This document shows, piece after piece, positions 60,313-64,000 of a stretch of 64,000 bases of DNA. Made by a program: the position numbers and the translations under genes. Positions within the stretch are counted from its first letter, which is position 1, and each line of letters opens with the position of its first letter. The notes beneath the pieces were generated by a model. It was not told where the DNA came from. It saw only the letters and a list, made by a program, of their open reading frames with translations, and made no database searches. This DNA is from Hymenobacter puniceus (GTDB lineage Bacteria; Bacteroidota; Bacteroidia; Cytophagales; Hymenobacteraceae), in NCBI RefSeq assembly GCF_014333525.1, contig NZ_JACSCX010000009.1, positions 1 to 64,000 on the forward strand, in the 5' to 3' direction.

Positions 60313-63282
60313 ATGCCGCTCGACTTCCTCTCTGCCCCGGAACGGCTGCGCTACCAGACCGTGCCCGCCACCTTGCTCGAAGCCGATCTGCGGCAGCAGT
60401 TCCACCTGACGGAGGCGGACCGGCAGTTCCTCGCCTCCTTTCGCGGGGCGGCCAACCGGTTGGGCGTCGCCCTGCAGCTGGGGCTGTTGCGGCTGATGGG
60501 CTTTCTGCCGGACACCTGGTGGGAGCATCTGCCGCCCGACGTGCTGCCGTTCGTCGCTACCCAGCTGCAGGAGGAGTCGCCGGGGCTCAGCGCGTACGGC
60601 ACCCGCCAGCAAACCCGCAGCGAGCATTTTCTGGCCGTGCTCAAGCACCTGGGCTTTCGCAAGTGGGAGCCGCTGGACATGGCCTGGCTGGAGCCCTGGC
60701 TGGTGGAGCGGGCCCTGGAGCACGACGACGAGCGGGTGCTGCTGGCCATGACCTGCCTGCGGCTGCAGCAGGAGAAAATCGTGCGCCCCGCCATCGGCAC
60801 GCTGGAGCGGCTGGTGGGCAGCATGAGCGAGCTGGCCTACCAGGAAACGTATCGGCGTTTGGTGCCGCTGTTGAGTGAAGACGTGTGCTGGCAACTGGAC
60901 CAATTGCTGTTGCCGGATGAGGCCCTGCGCATCACCCGCCACCGCTGGCTGGTGCAGATGGCTACGGTCGGCAATCCGGCCGCCATCACCACGGCCCTCG
61001 ATAAGCTCCGCTACCTGGGCGAGTTGGGCGTGCCGGCCTGGGAAGTACATAGTCTGCACCCGAACCGGCAGAAGCGCCTGGCCCTGCTGGCCCGCAACCG
61101 CTCCAACCGCCACCTCGAACGCCTGCCCGCCCCCAAGCGCTACCCGCTGCTGGTGGCGTTCCTGCGCGAGAGCTACCTGACGCTCACCGACGAGGTGCTG
61201 AGCATGTTCGATGCCTACTGGGAACACAGCCTGGCCAAGGCCCGCCGCGCCCACGATCAGTACCAGCAGCAGATTGCTGCCGCCAAAGACACGGCCCTGC
61301 GTACGCTGGCTCAGGCCGTGGAAATCGTACTCGACGAGGAGCAAACTCCGGCCGGGCAGGTGCGCCCGAGTGTGTTCGCCCGCATTCCCCGCGAGCAGCT
61401 GGTTCTGGCCTGGGAAGCGGTGCAAACGATGCTCTACCCGACTCGTCATTCCCACCTTACGTTCCTGGCCAGGCGCTACAGCCTCTTCAAACAATTCACA
61501 CCCCGGCTGCTGGCGCAGATCAGCTTCCAGCACGGCTTTACCGGCGACGACTTCCCGGCCGCGCTGGAATTGGTCGCCGACCTGCAGGCGGGCCGCCGCC
61601 GGAAGCTGCCAGCCGCTCTGCCCACGGGCTTTTTGAAACCGACCTGGCGCAAGCTGGTCGTCGCGGAAGACAGCCCGGAACCGGACGTGCGCCACGCCTA
61701 CGAGCTGTGCGTGCTCTCCACGCTGCGTGATCGGCTGCGCTCGGGTGACGTGTACGTAGCCCCCTCGCATCAGTACGCCGACTTGAGCAGCTACCTGATT
61801 AGCCCGGCCGAGTGGGAGCGGGTGAAAGGCGAGTTATGCGCCCAACTGAACCTGCCCGCCGTCACCACGGACCGGCTCACCCAACGTTTGCAGGAGCTAC
61901 AGGAGCTGCTGGCCCCGATGCAACAGCTGCTGGAAGCCGGGGGCGACGTGCGGCTGGAGGACGGGGAACTGGTCGTGGGCCGGGTCAGCGCGGAGGAAGT
62001 GCCGGCCGCAGCCCAGGCCCTGCAGCAGGAAATCAGCCGCCGCTTGCCGGTGGTAGATTTGACTGACATTCTGGTCGAGGTCAACACCTGGCTGGGCTTC
62101 ACCGACCACCTGCCGGGTCTGGAACACGCCCCGCGCGGTGAGGGGCACGATACACGCCTGCTGGCCGGAGTGCTCGCGCTGGGTTGCAACATTCCGCTCA
62201 CCGACATGGCCCGCAGCACAGGCCTGCCCTACCAGTCGCTCTGGTGGACGGCCTCCAATTACCTGCGCGACGACACGCTCAAAGCGGCCAATACGCTCCT
62301 GGTCAATGAGCACCACCGGCAGTGGCTGGCTTCGTACTGGGGCAGCGGCACATTTTCCTCCTCGGACGGGCAGCGTTTCGCCGTTAGCGGTAAGGTGCGT
62401 AATGCCCGGTCCCTGCCTACCTACTTCGGCACCGGCCGGGGCGTGACCATGCAGACGCACTCCTCGGATCAATACTCGCAGTACGGCAGCAAGGTCGTGC
62501 CGGCCACCTTGCGCGACGCCACCATCGTGCTCGATGAGATTGTCGATAACCAGACCGAGTTGGCCATCGTCGAGCACACGACCGACACGGCGGGCTACTC
62601 GGACATCATCTTCGCGCTGTTTGATTTGCTGGGCCTGTTTTTCTGCCCCCGCATGCGGGACCTCGCCGACCAGAAGCTCTACAAAATCCGGGGCGCGGAT
62701 TGGACGTATCCCGACCTCAAGTTTACGGGTACCCTCAACCCGGACTACATCCGCCGGCATTGGGACGAGCTGCTGCGGCTGGCCGGCTCCATCAAGTCCG
62801 GCCGGGTAACGGCCTCGCTCTTCATCAGCAAGCTACAGGCCTATCCCCGGCAAAACCACCTGACCTACGTGCTGCAGGCCTACGGCCAGCTCATCAAGAC
62901 CAACTTCATCCTGCGCTACCTGCAGAGCCAGCCGCTGCGGCGGCGCATTCACGCCCAACTCAATAAAGGAGAAGAACTGCACGCCCTACGGGCCTGGCTG
63001 TGGTTTGGCAGTGAGGGCGTGATCCGGCGCAAGCAACAGGAAGAGCAGGCCGAAGCCGCTCGCTGCCTGACGCTGCTCACCAACTGCGTGCTGCTCTGGA
63101 ATACGGTCTATATGCAAGAGGTCCTGCAGCAGCTGCAAGCCGAAGGCTATCCGGTGGACGAGGCCCATTTTGAGTATCTCTCGCCCAGCCGCTACGAGCA
63201 CATCAACCGGCTGGGCAAGTATTCCTTCGAGAATCCGGCGCAGGCGGACCCGCAGCACCGTCGACCCTTACGCCAGCCGTAA
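60313..63282 (+). CDS. tnpA: Tn3-family transposase
   Basis: 989 residues from the ATG at 60313 (the open frame begins at 60196, in the res region, and is rejected). The N-terminal DUF4158-type DNA-binding region starts PLDFLSAPERLRYQ. The C-terminal DDE domain has GCNIPLTDMARSTG, DGQRFAVSG and the region DQYSQYGSKVVPATLRDATIVLDEI, ending with GLFFCPRMRDL and WLWFGSEGVIRR..LTLLTNCVLLWNT, standard for Tn3 TnpA. Length is typical and no frameshift is seen. The right inverted repeat follows 23 bp later. Confidence 0.93.
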   Translation: MPLDFLSAPERLRYQTVPATLLEADLRQQFHLTEADRQFLASFRGAANRLGVALQLGLLRLMGFLPDTWWEHLPPDVLPFVATQLQEESPGLSAYGTRQQTRSEHFLAVLKHLGFRKWEPLDMAWLEPWLVERALEHDDERVLLAMTCLRLQQEKIVRPAIGTLERLVGSMSELAYQETYRRLVPLLSEDVCWQLDQLLLPDEALRITRHRWLVQMATVGNPAAITTALDKLRYLGELGVPAWEVHSLHPNRQKRLALLARNRSNRHLERLPAPKRYPLLVAFLRESYLTLTDEVLSMFDAYWEHSLAKARRAHDQYQQQIAAAKDTALRTLAQAVEIVLDEEQTPAGQVRPSVFARIPREQLVLAWEAVQTMLYPTRHSHLTFLARRYSLFKQFTPRLLAQISFQHGFTGDDFPAALELVADLQAGRRRKLPAALPTGFLKPTWRKLVVAEDSPEPDVRHAYELCVLSTLRDRLRSGDVYVAPSHQYADLSSYLISPAEWERVKGELCAQLNLPAVTTDRLTQRLQELQELLAPMQQLLEAGGDVRLEDGELVVGRVSAEEVPAAAQALQQEISRRLPVVDLTDILVEVNTWLGFTDHLPGLEHAPRGEGHDTRLLAGVLALGCNIPLTDMARSTGLPYQSLWWTASNYLRDDTLKAANTLLVNEHHRQWLASYWGSGTFSSSDGQRFAVSGKVRNARSLPTYFGTGRGVTMQTHSSDQYSQYGSKVVPATLRDATIVLDEIVDNQTELAIVEHTTDTAGYSDIIFALFDLLGLFFCPRMRDLADQKLYKIRGADWTYPDLKFTGTLNPDYIRRHWDELLRLAGSIKSGRVTASLFISKLQAYPRQNHLTYVLQAYGQLIKTNFILRYLQSQPLRRRIHAQLNKGEELHALRAWLWFGSEGVIRRKQQEEQAEAARCLTLLTNCVLLWNTVYMQEVLQQLQAEGYPVDEAHFEYLSPSRYEHINRLGKYSFENPAQADPQHRRPLRQP

Positions 63283-63305
63283 GCGCCCTTCAGGGGCGGT
63301 AAAAT

Positions 63306-63345
63306 TCCTTAGCGTGTAAATCCGCCCCGTTGGAAGAAGAACCCC
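63306..63345 (-). repeat. Tn3 right inverted repeat
   Basis: 40 bp, complementary to the left repeat with one mismatch; AAAAA follows at 63346-63350. Confidence 0.92.
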
Positions 63346-64000
63346 AAAAACAACTCATCAAACAGCTGACGCAGCTCGCAGAGACTTCTTTTAACACAGT
63401 TAGTAAACTTGGTTGCACAGAGCGAAAGGATAGAAAGGGTAAGCCGAAGTTGAACCTAGGAGTTTCCATCTGACGGAGAAGAGTGAGTAAAACCAACATA
63501 GGAGGCTGCAAACGCATACCATTTCTACCCTTTACTGGCAGGCTGTTGGGTCAGTAGTAAGTACAGGCGGGACTGCTTAGTAATCTGTTCCAGAAGTACC
63601 ATGCTGCATTGCGGCTTATAAAACCTATTAGTTCACGTACTGGGTAAGCCGAACTGTAATCCGATGGGTCGGCTAAAGAATAGGTTTTATAAGTGCAGGG
63701 GGTGCCATAGATGCTACTACCTTGCCTAGCGATGCCCACGGGGTCATGCCAAGAGTCGCTGAAGAAGCTGTTGTGAGCTTCCTACGAGACTTATAAAATC
63801 TATTAATGAGCCCTGATTGAGCTTTCCGCATGGTTTATAGGTTACCTTTGAGGTATACAGGAATGTTCTAAATAGTAGAAAAAGGTAAAAAATTCTTTAA
63901 AAAGTGCAATCCCATTTTGTGCTTGTTTAGACTCCCTTTTTTGTTGTTTTCGTTCGGGTATCGCCCTAAACCACCACTTTATAAGCTTTTGTACTCTAGC
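63346..64000. other. AT-rich gene-free region with 15-bp repeats
   Basis: No gene is supported. CTTATAAAACCTATT occurs at 63615-63629, inverted at 63679-63693, and with one change at 63790-63804; related fragments (GGTTTATAGG near 63832, CTTTATAAGC near 63976) follow. The stretch 63860-64000 is rich in A/T runs. Repeats beside AT-rich DNA suggest a replication or partition site, but the neighbouring gene is outside the window. Confidence 0.45.

Larger units (their letters stand above)
54321..63345. mobile_element. Complete Tn3-family transposon, 9,025 bp, with metallopeptidase cargo
   Basis: Both ends carry 40-bp inverted repeats beginning GGGGTTCTTCTTCC that differ at one base (54321-54360 and 63306-63345). 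AAAAA flanks both ends (54316-54320; 63346-63350), the 5-bp duplication usual for Tn3. Inside are tnpA (60313-63282), a divergent serine resolvase (59570-60196) with a res-like region between, and cargo on the left: a T9SS zinc peptidase, a lipoprotein and a small gene. GC in the cargo is visibly lower than in the surrounding genes. All parts look intact, so it may be active. Confidence 0.92.

Noticed and set aside
60160-61770. Long open frame on the minus strand opposite tnpA (536 codons)
   Set aside because: It mirrors tnpA codons, is Gln/Gly/His-rich and has no domain; tnpA is clearly the real gene.
63290-63517. 75-codon frame at the right transposon end
   Set aside because: It crosses the right inverted repeat and the target duplication; no homology pattern.

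Overview
The window reads as a piece of a large accessory replicon, probably a conjugative plasmid, from a high-GC Bacteroidota close to Hymenobacter. The evidence is a Bacteroidetes-type tra operon (TraG/J/K/M/N/O-like genes), -7 promoter elements of the TAnnTTTG class, a type IX secretion (T9SS) C-terminal sorting domain, Bacteroidota-specific families (DUF6122, DUF4856, DUF6577), and weak Shine-Dalgarno signals. The lineage is inferred from content and codon style, not from a marker gene.

Layout. (1) 1-7257: the end of a conjugation operon on the + strand. (2) 7358-9214: a HipBA toxin-antitoxin pair with four evenly built operator palindromes upstream and a 54-bp near-perfect palindrome across its 3' end. 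(3) 9416-41469: a very large copper/heavy-metal island. It holds a P1B-type ATPase with a cupredoxin and an HMA-AraC regulator, three DUF305 proteins, two near-duplicate secreted HMBD proteins, a TolC/adaptor/RND efflux system, a second HMA-AraC regulator, a DUF326 copper-storage protein, a CopD-like membrane protein, a copper chaperone, small Cys-rich proteins, a Met-rich DUF2231 protein and a multicopper oxidase with a C-terminal barrel-like domain. A DUF4856-imelysin-HTTM-TonB receptor operon lies inside this island. (4) 41485-43300: two genes of unknown function and a loxP-like inverted repeat. (5) 43347-44306: a Cre-like tyrosine recombinase. (6) 44409-53915: a defence island with a CBASS-like operon (DUF2188, CD-NTase, a fused E2-E1-JAB protein and a DUF6602 nuclease-like protein), a Panacea-MqsR toxin-antitoxin pair and a single-chain type IIG/IIL restriction-modification enzyme. 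(7) 54321-63345: a complete Tn3-family transposon (40-bp inverted repeats, AAAAA target duplication) whose cargo is a T9SS-secreted zinc metallopeptidase plus a lipoprotein. (8) 63346-64000: an AT-rich, gene-free stretch with repeated 15-bp elements, possibly part of a replication or partition region.

The most notable unreported-looking feature is a promoter motif, AAATTATGCAA, found nine times in the copper island. It always points in the direction of the gene behind it. Seven copies have GTA at the same downstream offset, and the three best promoters have a -7-like element starting exactly 53 bp from the motif start. It links CopA, two DUF305 genes, the DUF326 copper-storage gene, the CopD-like gene, the copper chaperone and the DUF2231-multicopper oxidase pair into one predicted regulon. 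The two HMA-AraC fusion proteins are the obvious candidate regulators, and one of them has lost a Cys of its metal-binding motif.
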